A DNA stretch of 15,597 nt from Bondarzewia mesenterica (taxonomy: Eukaryota; Basidiomycota; Agaricomycetes; Russulales; Bondarzewiaceae), in the NCBI GenBank assembly GCA_004802705.1, contig SGPL01000682.1, forward strand, positions 1 through 15,597, written 5' to 3'. Position 1 is the stretch's first letter. Each line of letters opens with the position of its first letter. Shown in pieces: positions 6,773-15,455 of the stretch. The notes below the pieces were generated by a model. It did no database searches. It was not told the DNA's origin and saw only the letters and a list, made by a program, of their open reading frames with translations. Position numbers and translations under genes: made by a program.

Positions 6773-9248
6773 TCAGTCTTCGTCAGGCGGAGCCCAGAGC
6801 ACACACCGTCCACTCGCGTTACCACTGGCGACGCGTTCGACCACGCTTGGGTGCGAACAGGTCACCGCTTGCACCGCGGAAATTCTGAAAAAGGAGACGT
6901 TTGTGAGTGATTTTATGACGCGAGTCTGGACGGAAGGCCATCCTTACAATGCCGGGTTGTGGAGTTTCGCCAGCACGTCTCCCTGTGTCGTACATCAATA
7001 CCGGCCGTGGTATTCCCTAGACTGAAGCCTGACTCACCTTGCAGGAGTAGATATCTACTGAGTGGTTCATATTACCGATCTATGGAGTGCGCAGGTTAGG
7101 AGTTGCTGAATTGGTGGTAGACTATGGAAAAGTGATGAAACCTACGGTAAAATGTGGGTAAACGTCGGGGTTGGGCGACCATTGCGCCTTCAAGATGGTC
7201 AACCACTTGCCCTATACAACCGTAAATTTGCTGTCAAGTGCAAAGATAATGAGCACAGGAGAATCGTTCATACAGTCTGGCAATTATGTCTGATCCGGCT
7301 GGAGGGCTGAAGCTTCGGGAACGCCGCGTCTTTCGCAAAATTCGACGGGTTAATATCCCAGACTGTTCAAACGCATGAGTTCAGCTAGTCCACGCAGGAG
7401 AGACGAAGAAAAAGAATCACGTCGCAAGGTATCATCGTAGCTCGTGCTCACGACGGTCCTCCCTCGTGGATCCCAATATGCCGAGCTCACAGACTTGCCG
7501 TGAGGCCAGTCTGCACGGAGGGTGCTCTTGCCGTTCTTCGAAGAAAGAAACTTGGCGACGCGGCCTGAGTCGAAATCAAGCGCTCCGTGACTGACCTGGG
7601 TCAAGTTTTCTCCATCAGCAAAAAAGCCACTTTCCGGTGCCAGAGGAGCTGCATACAGTCAAGGTCTCTAAATGCCGAACGTCCCACACCCTGTTTCAAA
7701 TACCCACACGGTTAGCAAACACGCTTGGGAGAGATGAGAAAGACGATACTGTGCTTCAACGACCGGTCATTTGACGCCGTCAGGAGGAAATGTGGGTTCG
7801 TCGGATTCACACTGACGCAGCCGATTTTTTGATCGGCCAACTGGTACCAGCGCGCCTTGGACTTGTCCTGTCGCAGATCCAGGTGGGTGACGCCGCCCCC
7901 GGCGTCGGAGATCCACATTTCGTGCCCGGCAGGCGGTAAATCGATGCTCGTGATGAGCACATCTTCCGTAGAGAATACCTCGCGAGAAATGCCGGATGTG
8001 AAGGACAAGCTCCGGATCGTACAGTCGTACGCACTGGTGTACACCTGACGGAAAGAGGACATGTAAGGGACAGAACACGAAGCGCGTGAGTTAGATGGTA
8101 GCTGACACTGTGTGAGTCGATGGGGTCGAATTTGATGCAAGAGATGGAAGATTGGGAGGTTGCGGGCCAATGCGCCTGCAATCGCCAGTTCTTGCCACTC
8201 TCCTTCGTCGCACTGTCCACGACTGCATCGTCCTCGTCCATAACCTCCTCCGCATGCGCTCGGGGATCCCAGATCCCCAATTGTCCGTGCTTGTCTTCAT
8301 CCAAAGTTCAGCGCACCAAACACCACGGAGACAAATCTATAAAAAAAAGTGGCACACACCACCAAAGAAAATAAGGTCCTTCGTCGGCTCAGGATGATAC
8401 GCCGCGCTGTAGATCCGGTCCTGCGTCACTTTGGCCCTCGCAACGATCGTCAGCCCCTGTACGCGCTTGCGGAGCGCCACCATCTCTCTCGCCTCCGTCT
8501 TGTCATCCTCAAACACGAACGTGTCTTGTTTGGCGACGCCTCGCGGCAGCGATGAGGACGACGCGGACTGCAGGAGCGTGGTGAGTCCCGATAGCTCGCC
8601 GGCCTCGTACTCCTCACTCGCCGCCAGACTCGTGAGATCGAGGTCCTGGTGCCGCGGCTTCCTGGCCTCGCGCGCCCGCTCCTCAGCGGCAAGTCTCTCC
8701 TCCTCCTCTTTCTTCCGTCTGACTTCTGCCTCCTGCTAGAATAAAATAAAGAATGGGAATGAGAATAAGAAAAAAGAGACGCCGGATCAGCTAACACTCC
8801 CAAGAATCCAAGAATCCAATAAAAGATCCTCTCCCCCCGAAAAGCGAAAGGAAGAAACCAAAAACATGTCGGCAGAGACACGACCACCAAAACACACACC
8901 TCACGCTTCCGCCTCTTCTCCGGGCTCTCATTTGGATCGATCGACCAGCCCCTCAGTCTCGAAGACTGCCTCCTCGGCGGTTCCTGCACGAGCTCCCGGT
9001 TCCTCTTCCGCTTCCCAGGCTGCACGGGCTTCGCCCTCGTCTTGGGCTGGGGAGACGCCTTGTGCTTCGCAGGCATTCCGAGCTCCGCGACAGCCTCCTT
9101 CAGCTCGAGCTGCTCGAGCAGCGCGCGGTTACGCGCGATGTTCGCCTCGCGCTCGAGTTCGCTGATGATATTGATGCGACATGGTCAGTCCGATGAGGAT
9201 ATTGTGTGTATAATCGGCAAAACGTGCGTACTAGGCGGTTTTCGGCAT
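6773..9248 (-). CDS. CMR1: DNA damage-binding WD40 protein Cmr1 (WDR76 family)
   Basis: Nuclear WD-repeat protein. Yeast Cmr1 binds damaged DNA, associates with chromatin and collects in nuclear foci under replication stress. Twelve exons, read downwards: 9248-9232, 9161-8900, 8735-8360, 8294-8107, 8044-7755, 7690-7657, 7595-7421, 7362-7274, 7211-7146, 7079-7038, 6982-6948 and 6884-6773, giving 561 aa with no frame break. N-terminus: MPKTAYELEREANIARNRA (family-like YE..R.ANIARN), then a basic nuclear-type region (KRKRNRELVQEPPRRQSSR) and a charged coiled-coil-like stretch (EAEVRRKKEEEERLAAEERA). The propeller follows: GDKHGQLGIWDPR, YTSAYDCTIRS, ASNDRSLKVWDVRH, YWDPRGRTVVSTSYDDTLRL, QWSPNPDVYPHFTIGNM, and a terminal SGRCVLWAP. 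The start needs a 17-nt first exon. Intron 5 (7754-7691) appears to begin with GC. An NAG/NAG choice at 8737-8733 may add or drop one Gln. Confidence 0.95.
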
Positions 9249-9783
9249 TGAGATAAGTTAAGAAAATGGTGTTGTAGAACTGAATTGTTGATGGGACGCA
9301 GTCCGAGATGGATGAGATGGGAGGATGGACCGCGGGCTCCTGCCAGTGACGCGTAATAATGTCGCGTCGCGTCACACAATTGTCACATCGCGTCCCAGTC
9401 GGCACGGTCGCGTTCAACTCCAAATCGAAATATTCGTCCAACTCGAAAACAAGTGTGGATACATGGGAGGATGGGTAGACCGACTACAACTGAGAGAGCG
9501 CTGGAAAACATGACGACACAAAGAAGGGAAGACATATAAGAAGAGATTTACGGATTCCGGTGGAAGAACAAAGACACTCGGCCAATATATCATGAAAAAT
9601 AGACATAGGAACACAGGGAGACACGTACGATTGGAAGAAAGAAGAGCTAGATAAATCGGAAGAAACGGTGAAGGAAGAGAATATCCAGCCATTTCAGCCA
9701 GTCAAATCAGAGGAACCAAAAAACGGATACAATGATGAATAGACAGAAATAATGGGAAAAGGTATCGCGCGACAGCCTCACCC
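9249..9783 (-). promoter_or_regulatory. CMR1 promoter / tandem intergenic region
   Basis: This 535-bp stretch lies between the CMR1 start and the stop of the upstream minus-strand gene. ACGCGT at 9349-9354 is about 100 bp before the CMR1 ATG and is followed within 65 bp by several TCGCGT repeats (9362-9413), an MCB-like cluster. The far half (about 9500-9750) is AG-rich on the plus strand, so CT-rich on the CMR1 strand. No further gene is supported. Confidence 0.5.
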
Positions 9784-11713
9784 TCAAGAAACCTCTAGCA
9801 CCGATGTCTCCAACACGCGGAATGCCGTCGGGTCCTTAGAATTCTCCGACCACCCGACCAACTCCCTCCAATTGTGCGCGTTGGCCTCCTTCTCGCCCGC
9901 GCCCGCGAAAATGCCCAAGTCGTCGTCCGACAATCCTCGGAAGATGAGGAACAGACGAGTAAACACACAATCGTCCGCGGTCACCGACATGTCGATGGCN
10001 GCAGCGATGCGCGCCGGGGAGAGGAAGCGATATGCAATGTTTTTGTGTGCCGAGAAATCGTGCAGGTGNGTACTGGACGNGTGGCGGTCTGTGAAACGTG
10101 NGAGAAGANACGCAAANGGAACGGGACGCACTTGATAAAATCGGTGCGCGCTTGGACGGACAGGCCCAACTGGTCTAATACATTCATCAAGTGAGGGATG
10201 AAGTCCCCGAAAGACATGGCAAAACTGTTTCTTGGTGCTACAAATTCATTAGGGTCGAGCAACGAAGGCTCGGGCCTACGACGGGATNGGTTCCGTCCCG
10301 TGAGCAATCAAGTCAAATGGAAGAGGGACGGGATGGCAGGCGTACATGGCTTCATAATATATGGACGTCGCAACCATCTCGGTTTCAAAGTGCTCGAACC
10401 CGCCGCCAGGGTGGACCCGAAGAAAGTACTTGACCTTCCCCTCGTCAACCGCCTCGGCCTGCGGCCAAGTGAGCCCGAGCTTCCACATCGGGGAGCACGA
10501 GAGGGTGACGTCGCAGTACTGCACGCTCGGCGCGAGCAAGCTGAGGCGGCATTTCGCGGTGGAGGGTTTCGCGGCGACGGCGAGCTTGGTGATCATGCGC
10601 GAGTCGACCATGAGCTCGGGCGTCACGTCTTCCGCGTTGGCGAGTCGCGTCCCGCTGAACTCCATCTTGTGGGTGTCCCCATCGTGCACGATGTCCAACT
10701 TCCCCCAGAACATACCGTCGACGGTCGTCCCGTCTTCCATTCGCGCCATGTCGAGTTCATCCGAGGAGACGGTGGTGTCGAGGGCGATGTGCTGGCCTGG
10801 TGTCAGTTCCAAGTTGAATGTGGCGGGCATCTCCAGAACGGGGGGGAGGGCTAATGGTATTGAAAGGTCAGCATGCCGTACACGTTTGAATGGATGTGGG
10901 ATAATCACGGAGGCGGCCTACGGAGAATTATCAAAAGGCAAGTATCAGAATGACCACTTGGACATCTCAGAAAAGGCAAGCCAGTACGTACGGAGGTTCG
11001 TCGGGGGGCGGAGGACCATCACTGACTATCTCCACCCGTATGCCAGGCACGCCCATTGTGGCGATCTGGTAGGAATCTTCACCGGTCAACTGTGCCAGAG
11101 GTCAGCGCCCACAGGAAGGTAGGAAGCGCGTACGGAAACGAACATAAACATAATCTCCCGATACGAGGCGCTACGCGGCGGCGTCAAAGTGGATTCAAGA
11201 AGTGGTGCTTGGGTGGACTCACGGCAGTCTGAATGTGGACGTAGTCGATGGGGACTCGAAGACCGAAGAGGGCCTCCGGAGGAGGCTTGATCCAGTCTCT
11301 GGCCAAGGCATCGAGTTCCTGAAGCGCGGCAAGAGCATAAATGTGAAAGTGCTTGGATGATGAAAACGAGAGACGTACTGCATAAGTAGATGGAAGCTGG
11401 GCATAACGGTCAGTGGGCAGTGGCGTTTCTGCGGGCAGGTGGAACAGACCATGCGAACAGTCTCCATATCGCCATAGACGAGGGTGAGGAGACGCTGCCT
11501 GCTGAGAGCCATCTGGACCTGCTGGGGACGATGTTCGGGTTCTTGTTTCTTCCCCCCGGAGCCCCCCTTGAACTTGCTCCAGAAGGACGGAGTCGAGGGC
11601 AGGCTAGCGTTTGTGGAACTAAAACGAAAGAGAGGGAGTTTGGGGCGAGAGGTCAGCATTCAAAGGAAGACGACAGGTGTGTATTTGAGGGCGTACGCGG
11701 GGGAGAGAAGCAT
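9784..11713 (-). CDS. Uncharacterised protein, Agaricomycete-type family
   Basis: I recognise the family only as hypothetical proteins recalled from mushroom-forming fungi; its function is unknown to me. Proposed exons, read downwards: 11713-11697, 11618-11379, 11318-11223, 11089-10988, 10917-10346, 10275-10132 and 10072-9784. About 486 aa are expected. Exons 3-7 join in phase. Exon 2 enters in the frame giving SFWSKFKGGSGG but must leave one frame over, in the frame giving GLFHLPAETPLPTDRYAQLP, so a base is missing or a small intron was not found. Visible blocks: DWIKPPPEALFGLRVPIDYV, MGVPGIRVEIVSDGPPPPDE, VHPGGGFEH, QARTDFI and HLHDFSAHKNIAYRF. These match the recalled pattern ARTSFITYWLP...HIALRF...VFMLFRG, here TRLFLIFRG, and a C-terminal FRVLE. 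No signal peptide or membrane segment is evident. Ambiguous bases at 10000 and 10069 fall in wobble positions (Ala and Thr codons); the others fall in introns. Confidence 0.72.
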
Positions 11714-11996
11714 GGTGAATGATCAAGGAGGGGAAGGCAGAATCATGCAAGGCTTGAAAAGGATGCGACGATGTGAGCGACGGAGGGGGCGACGAGCGTG
11801 TTCTGCTCCTATCGGGACTATCGGCTCTCTCAGCTTGGACATTCTGCGACAGCCCTCAACCCAGACAGACGACGAGCACCGTGACTCACTTTTGAATGTA
11901 CGATCGATGTATTTTAGACAAAGGATCCTTGCACGCGCCACGTGCCCAGTCTTTTCTCTCAGAGTCACTCGCTCCGGCTCTTCCCTCCATCCAAAA
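11714..11996. promoter_or_regulatory. Divergent promoter, uncharacterised gene / AIM34-like gene
   Basis: 283 bp separate the two start codons. A CACGTG E-box lies at 11939-11944, 53 bp before the plus-strand ATG. A CT-rich stretch (TTTTCTCT...CTTCCCTCC) precedes that ATG. No other gene is seen. Confidence 0.5.
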
Positions 11997-12583
11997 ATGT
12001 TTCGCTCGGCCCTCCGTTCGACCAACCTCACGCGCATCTCTGCCCCAGTCCTCGCCAACCACAGATCTCTCGTCTCCTCTGTCCTTCTCACACGAACATG
12101 GGAAAACGAGTCGTTCGCAGAAATCAAGAAAGAAGCCAGACAGCGTGGTCTTTCCGTGTATGTTCATCCCCCTCCTCCGCGTTCGTCCACGCTCAACCCC
12201 AACGAAGCAAGGGAAATAAGGCCACCCTTATCACTCGCATCCAGCAGCACGATCGGCGCACCGTGCACGACTCTCTTTCCACCGCACCACCACCCACCCA
12301 ATCCCGAAATGCCTCTACCGTCCCCGCCTCTCCCTCTTCTCCCACAACATCCGACCTCCCCAAGCAATACCTCGACATAAAAATTCCCGACTTGTCCACT
12401 CCTGAACCGGAGCTTCCCATCCAGATCGTACGCCCTCTCTTCCCCTCGCACTCCTCACTCCCCCACCTCCCGCTCACATTCTCATTCCCCCCACAGCCCT
12501 TTGTCCCCGATTTCTGGGACTCTTCCCGCGTCAAAGCAGAGGGCGATGTCAAAGGCCGGCGGGCGACTTGGGCGGGGCTTTAA
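11997..12583 (+). CDS. AIM34: Mitochondrial SAP-domain protein, Aim34-like
   Basis: Exons are 11997-12157, 12208-12427 and 12497-12583, giving 155 aa, close to the 198 aa of yeast Aim34. The first 33 residues (MFRSALRSTNLTRIS...) are Arg/Ser/Leu-rich and have no acidic residue, as in a mitochondrial presequence. A SAP motif spans about residues 36-70: SFAEIKKEARQRGLSVKGNK followed by ATLITRIQQHDRR, with the usual Leu-x-Gly turn and the K-x-x-L-I-x-R-I second helix. A Ser/Pro/Thr-rich linker leads to a conserved-looking end, PFVPDFWDSSRVK. SAP domains typically bind DNA. Yeast AIM34 was named for altered mitochondrial inheritance and has no settled mechanism. Both introns (12158-12207 and 12428-12496) have GT/AG ends and join in phase. 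The AIM34 name rests on SAP domain, size and presequence only. Confidence 0.78.
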
Positions 12584-12990
12584 ATTGGAAGGGCGATTGT
12601 AACTGATTGTAAGGGTTCAGAGTGTGGGCTGCACAGGCGATCCCACAGGATCCCATTGACTCACCAGAACATGCAGAGGAGGGGGGAAACAGAAAGCACG
12701 GATGAGGGTTGGGATGAAGAGGATGAGGAGGAGCAGGTAAAAAAAAGGGGGGGATGGTATAAGACACAAGGAGTGGTATGGGCCAGACGCGCGCTTCTGG
12801 GGACCATGCGCCGCCATGCGTGTCCAACCAGCCCTGCCAAAACAGGTCCCCACTTATCTCACAAATCCACCTGCCAACGCCCCAGTCACTTGCACACACG
12901 ACGTTCATCTCTCGGCCATCATCTTGTTCAAGGCGTGGCCCATGCAAGGCACATCCGTCGTGGTTTTATTCTGGAGAACGGGCAACAAGT

Positions 12991-13080
12991 CAAACTACTA
13001 ATATTAGTTTGTTGTCTCACTTACCGGTAAAGACGAAGGCGCGTCACTTTGTAATAGTGACGCTTCCCTTTCGGGAATCG
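12991..13080. repeat. Cluster of four inverted repeats in 90 bp
   Basis: CAAACT (12991-12996) pairs with AGTTTG (13006-13011), enclosing the palindrome CTAATATTAG. TTACCGGTAA (13021-13030) is a perfect 10-bp palindrome. GCGTCACT (13041-13048) pairs with AGTGACGC (13056-13063). CGCTTCCC (13061-13068) pairs with GGGAATCG (13073-13080) at 7 of 8 positions. Four palindromic units side by side suggest a regulatory, replication-related or mobile-element end, or structured RNA. None of these is proven. Confidence 0.7.
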
Positions 13081-13593
13081 TAACTTACCTGTATTTGACT
13101 TACACTTCAAAGGACAATTTAATATGCAGAAAATAGACCCCAATACTAAAATTCGTATGGAATGGACCTGAACTCGTCACAGTTTTGTTGCCGACGCTGA
13201 GGCATGGCAATCCATTTTGCCGACTATGTTTGCTCATGGATTCTATTGTGCATCCTTATTTTTTTCCTTCAGGCATACTTGACCAAAGTTAGTCTTTATC
13301 ATGGATCTACGGTAAGAATTTATTATGCAGAATCCCTTTGTATTTTATTCTTGCAGTACTATCCCTCGTGACGGTCAAAATCTGCGCGTTCTTACATTGC
13401 CATAATAGGCAATCCTTTGTCTGACTAAGCTCTACAGAGAATCCCGTGTCTCCCTTGTGAGGGATACTTTCTGCCCTTTCGCTGATGAAGCAGCCACTAG
13501 CGTCGCTATCATTCTCGCATTCTAATAACGGCATGTAAGACTCGACATATCTAAATCCTCTCAGGTTCGAGATCAACCACCTTTGCCTCTGCC

Positions 13594-13651
13594 TTAATGA
13601 CACACTACGCGCTCCGATTTCAGAAGTTAGGAACACATAGTGCGTCATTAA
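13594..13651. repeat. 22-bp inverted repeat, loop 14 nt
   Basis: The arm at 13594-13615 and the reverse complement of 13630-13651 agree at 18 of 22 positions. All four differences are transitions (A/G or C/T). The arms begin and end in TTAATGAC / GTCATTAA. It lies about 210 bp upstream of the truncated SPT3 copy. It could be a fold-back element or a mutated terminal repeat. Confidence 0.65.
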
Positions 13652-13861
13652 CCCCTCCTATCAGTGCCCCTGCCGACATGCACAGCGATGCTGACATGTC
13701 GTGCAAGCACCAGCAGAAACTGGCCAACAGCTGGTGTGAACACCGACACGCCACAGAAATCGCTCGATGTCGACACACCGCCAAATGGTTCGTATATTTA
13801 TACAGCATCTTTGTGCCTCACCTGGGATTGTTCAGCGCGCCATGTAGATATTCGTATTCAT

Positions 13862-14782
13862 ATGAAAGATTCCAATGCCGACGGTGGAGGAGGCATAGAA
13901 GTTGAGACTTTNGAGGATGGCGTGGATGGTAGGCATTCAAGTTTCTTCATTTGCCCTTTGTTCGAGACTCATCTTGTTTTTTTGTAGACAAGCTGACTGC
14001 AAAAGCACAGAAGATTACCATCAAACTTCCTTGGGAAATCACCACCATCTTTTCTGAGGTGCTCAGACAGAGCGGTCACCAGGAGAATGATGAAGACAAT
14101 GAAGATGATTTAGAGGCTCAAGAAGCGTCTCTTGAGCGATTAAAGGTGACGTCTATGTGTTGGCTTTTCTACGGAGATCCTAACAACTCATGTTCGCAGG
14201 AAGCTGACGATGTCACAAAACAAATGACTCGTGAAGAATACCAACACTACTCTGACTGCCGTCAAGTTTGTTCTCGTACCGGAAAGGTACCGTCTCCTTA
14301 TTATTAGTCCTCGACATGCCGATGGCTCATGTGTCTTGCAGCAGAGCGATTTCGAGAGTTTCTCAACCTCCCCTCACACCTCGATCTCAAAGCAAACGAC
14401 AATACGTTGATATCGTCAGTTTCCTCGCGTTTGAGATGGTCTGCTCCCTCACAGTGGCTTCCCTTGAGGTGAAAAGTCACTTGAGGAATCTTACTTGTGT
14501 GAAGATCACACGACCTCACTCATGCTTGGCAAATGCAAGGTGGGAATTGGGTTGGACTCGAGCAACAAGCGACGCCGTGAAGAATCTCCCGACGATGACT
14601 TCGATATCCCGCTCCCCGTCTGCTCGCTTTTCATGAAGCCGTCCGAAGCCCGCACTGCACACCAACCAGAACACATCCAGGATGCTTTTGGTAGGATGCA
14701 GGGCGACTGGTCGCAGCGCCGTACGGCCGGCATGCAGAATTGGAGAGGCGGTTTGATTCGGACCAGCGTTAGTCTCATTTGA
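13862..14782 (+). pseudogene. SPT3: 5'-truncated, frameshifted SPT3 copy
   Basis: SPT3 is a histone-fold subunit of the SAGA/SLIK transcription coactivator that contacts TBP. Only the second half of the protein is visible. Coding pieces lie at about 13862-13928, 13988-14145, 14200-14286 and 14342-14782, with intact-looking introns (54-59 nt) at 13929-13987, 14146-14199 and 14287-14341. Recognisable blocks: KITIKLPWEITTIFSEVLRQ, MTREEYQHYSDCRQ, ERFREFLNLPSHLDLKAND, DIVSFLAFEM, RTAHQPEHIQDAFGRMQ, and the C-terminus NWRGGLIRTSVSLI followed by a stop. The N-terminal histone-fold region is absent upstream; homology begins near KDSNADGGGG. Three changes of frame, each fitting the loss of one base, occur near 14263-14270, 14404-14408 and 14471-14475. 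Retained introns argue for a segmental, not retroposed, copy. A second, full SPT3 elsewhere in the genome is expected. Sequencing error is the alternative. Confidence 0.83.
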
Positions 14783-15455
14783 TTTCTCTTTTCTGCTCCC
14801 ATCTTGCTTTGATTCGCTTTCCGCATGCTTTCTATTTATATTGTATTGTTGTATATCATATCATGTCCATCAACTTCATTGATGCCGACACGCTGCCCCA
14901 ACATCTAGAGACTACATCGACGCCGACACGGCGCGGAAACCGCGTCACGCACTGCGACGCAGCTATAGAGCTCGCATTTTGATCTCGACTACCGTACCTC
15001 ATTACACATTACTTACAATGCTAGCAACAAACCCCTGCTTACAATAAAATGTACACATCTGATTGGTGTAGTGCTCGACACCACCTGCGTGTCATCTGAT
15101 GAACTCCACGCAAGCAGTCTGCGCCGACACAGTCGGAGCTTCCCCAAGTAGGTAAATTTACATCGTCAGATTACCGGAACACTACACTCACAACTAGAAT
15201 GCTTGACGCAGAAATCCAGGATGATCGACTCATCCGGTAGTCAAGGATGCCCCGCGGCAGCCTCTTTCATCGCGGCAATAGTATATCATATCAGGATCTT
15301 CAGTCCTAACTTTGACGGAAAAAAATCACAAAAAATCAATAAATAACGGTATCTTACTAACGAGAGCATAGAACTCTTAGAGCAACACTCACGATAACAT
15401 GGTCATAGGCAGATTTTTGCAGTATATTCACAACAAGCTTGACAGTGTTTTTGTT
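14783..15455. other. Region without a recognisable gene
   Basis: AT-rich 3' flank of the SPT3 copy. GTATATCATATCA occurs exactly at 14851-14863 and again at 15281-15293. A degenerate direct repeat, GA(T/C)GCCGACACG, lies near 14880-14930. A 67-codon open frame at 14779-14982 shows no domain and appears to be chance. No RNA gene was recognised. Confidence 0.5.

Larger units (their letters stand above)
12584..13861. other. Gene-poor stretch with inverted repeats
   Basis: No supported gene over about 1.28 kb. Open frames of 60-130 codons exist on both strands (for example 12549-12947 and 13307-13648, minus), but none shows a domain, splice pattern or composition I can tie to a family. The first 250 bp are the 3' flank of the AIM34-like gene. 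The rest contains two zones of inverted repeats, listed separately, and ends at the broken edge of the SPT3 copy. Confidence 0.55.

Noticed and set aside
9232..9248. CMR1 begins Met-Pro-Lys, close to the X-Pro-Lys signal of NTM1
   Set aside because: The signal needs X-Pro-Lys after Met removal. Here removal would leave Pro-Lys-Thr, so the neighbouring methyltransferase cannot be assumed to modify it.
9342..9441. Minus-strand reading DEYFDLELNATVP...TRCDNC, resembling the zinc-binding tail of RecQ helicases
   Set aside because: The frame is closed by a stop just upstream with no usable acceptor, the first Cys-Arg-Arg part is missing, and no helicase core is nearby. It lies in the CMR1 promoter and is most likely chance.
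10276..10345. Apparent frameshift at the N at 10288 in the uncharacterised gene
   Set aside because: A 70-nt intron (donor GTACGC at 10345, acceptor ending 10276) removes the N and joins the flanking frames in phase, so no frameshift is needed.
10198..10854. 218-codon plus-strand open frame
   Set aside because: Antisense shadow of the large exon of the minus-strand uncharacterised gene, with Arg/Gly-rich, family-less content.
13564..13574. GGTTCGAGATC, resembling a tRNA B box
   Set aside because: No matching A box and no cloverleaf could be built around it.
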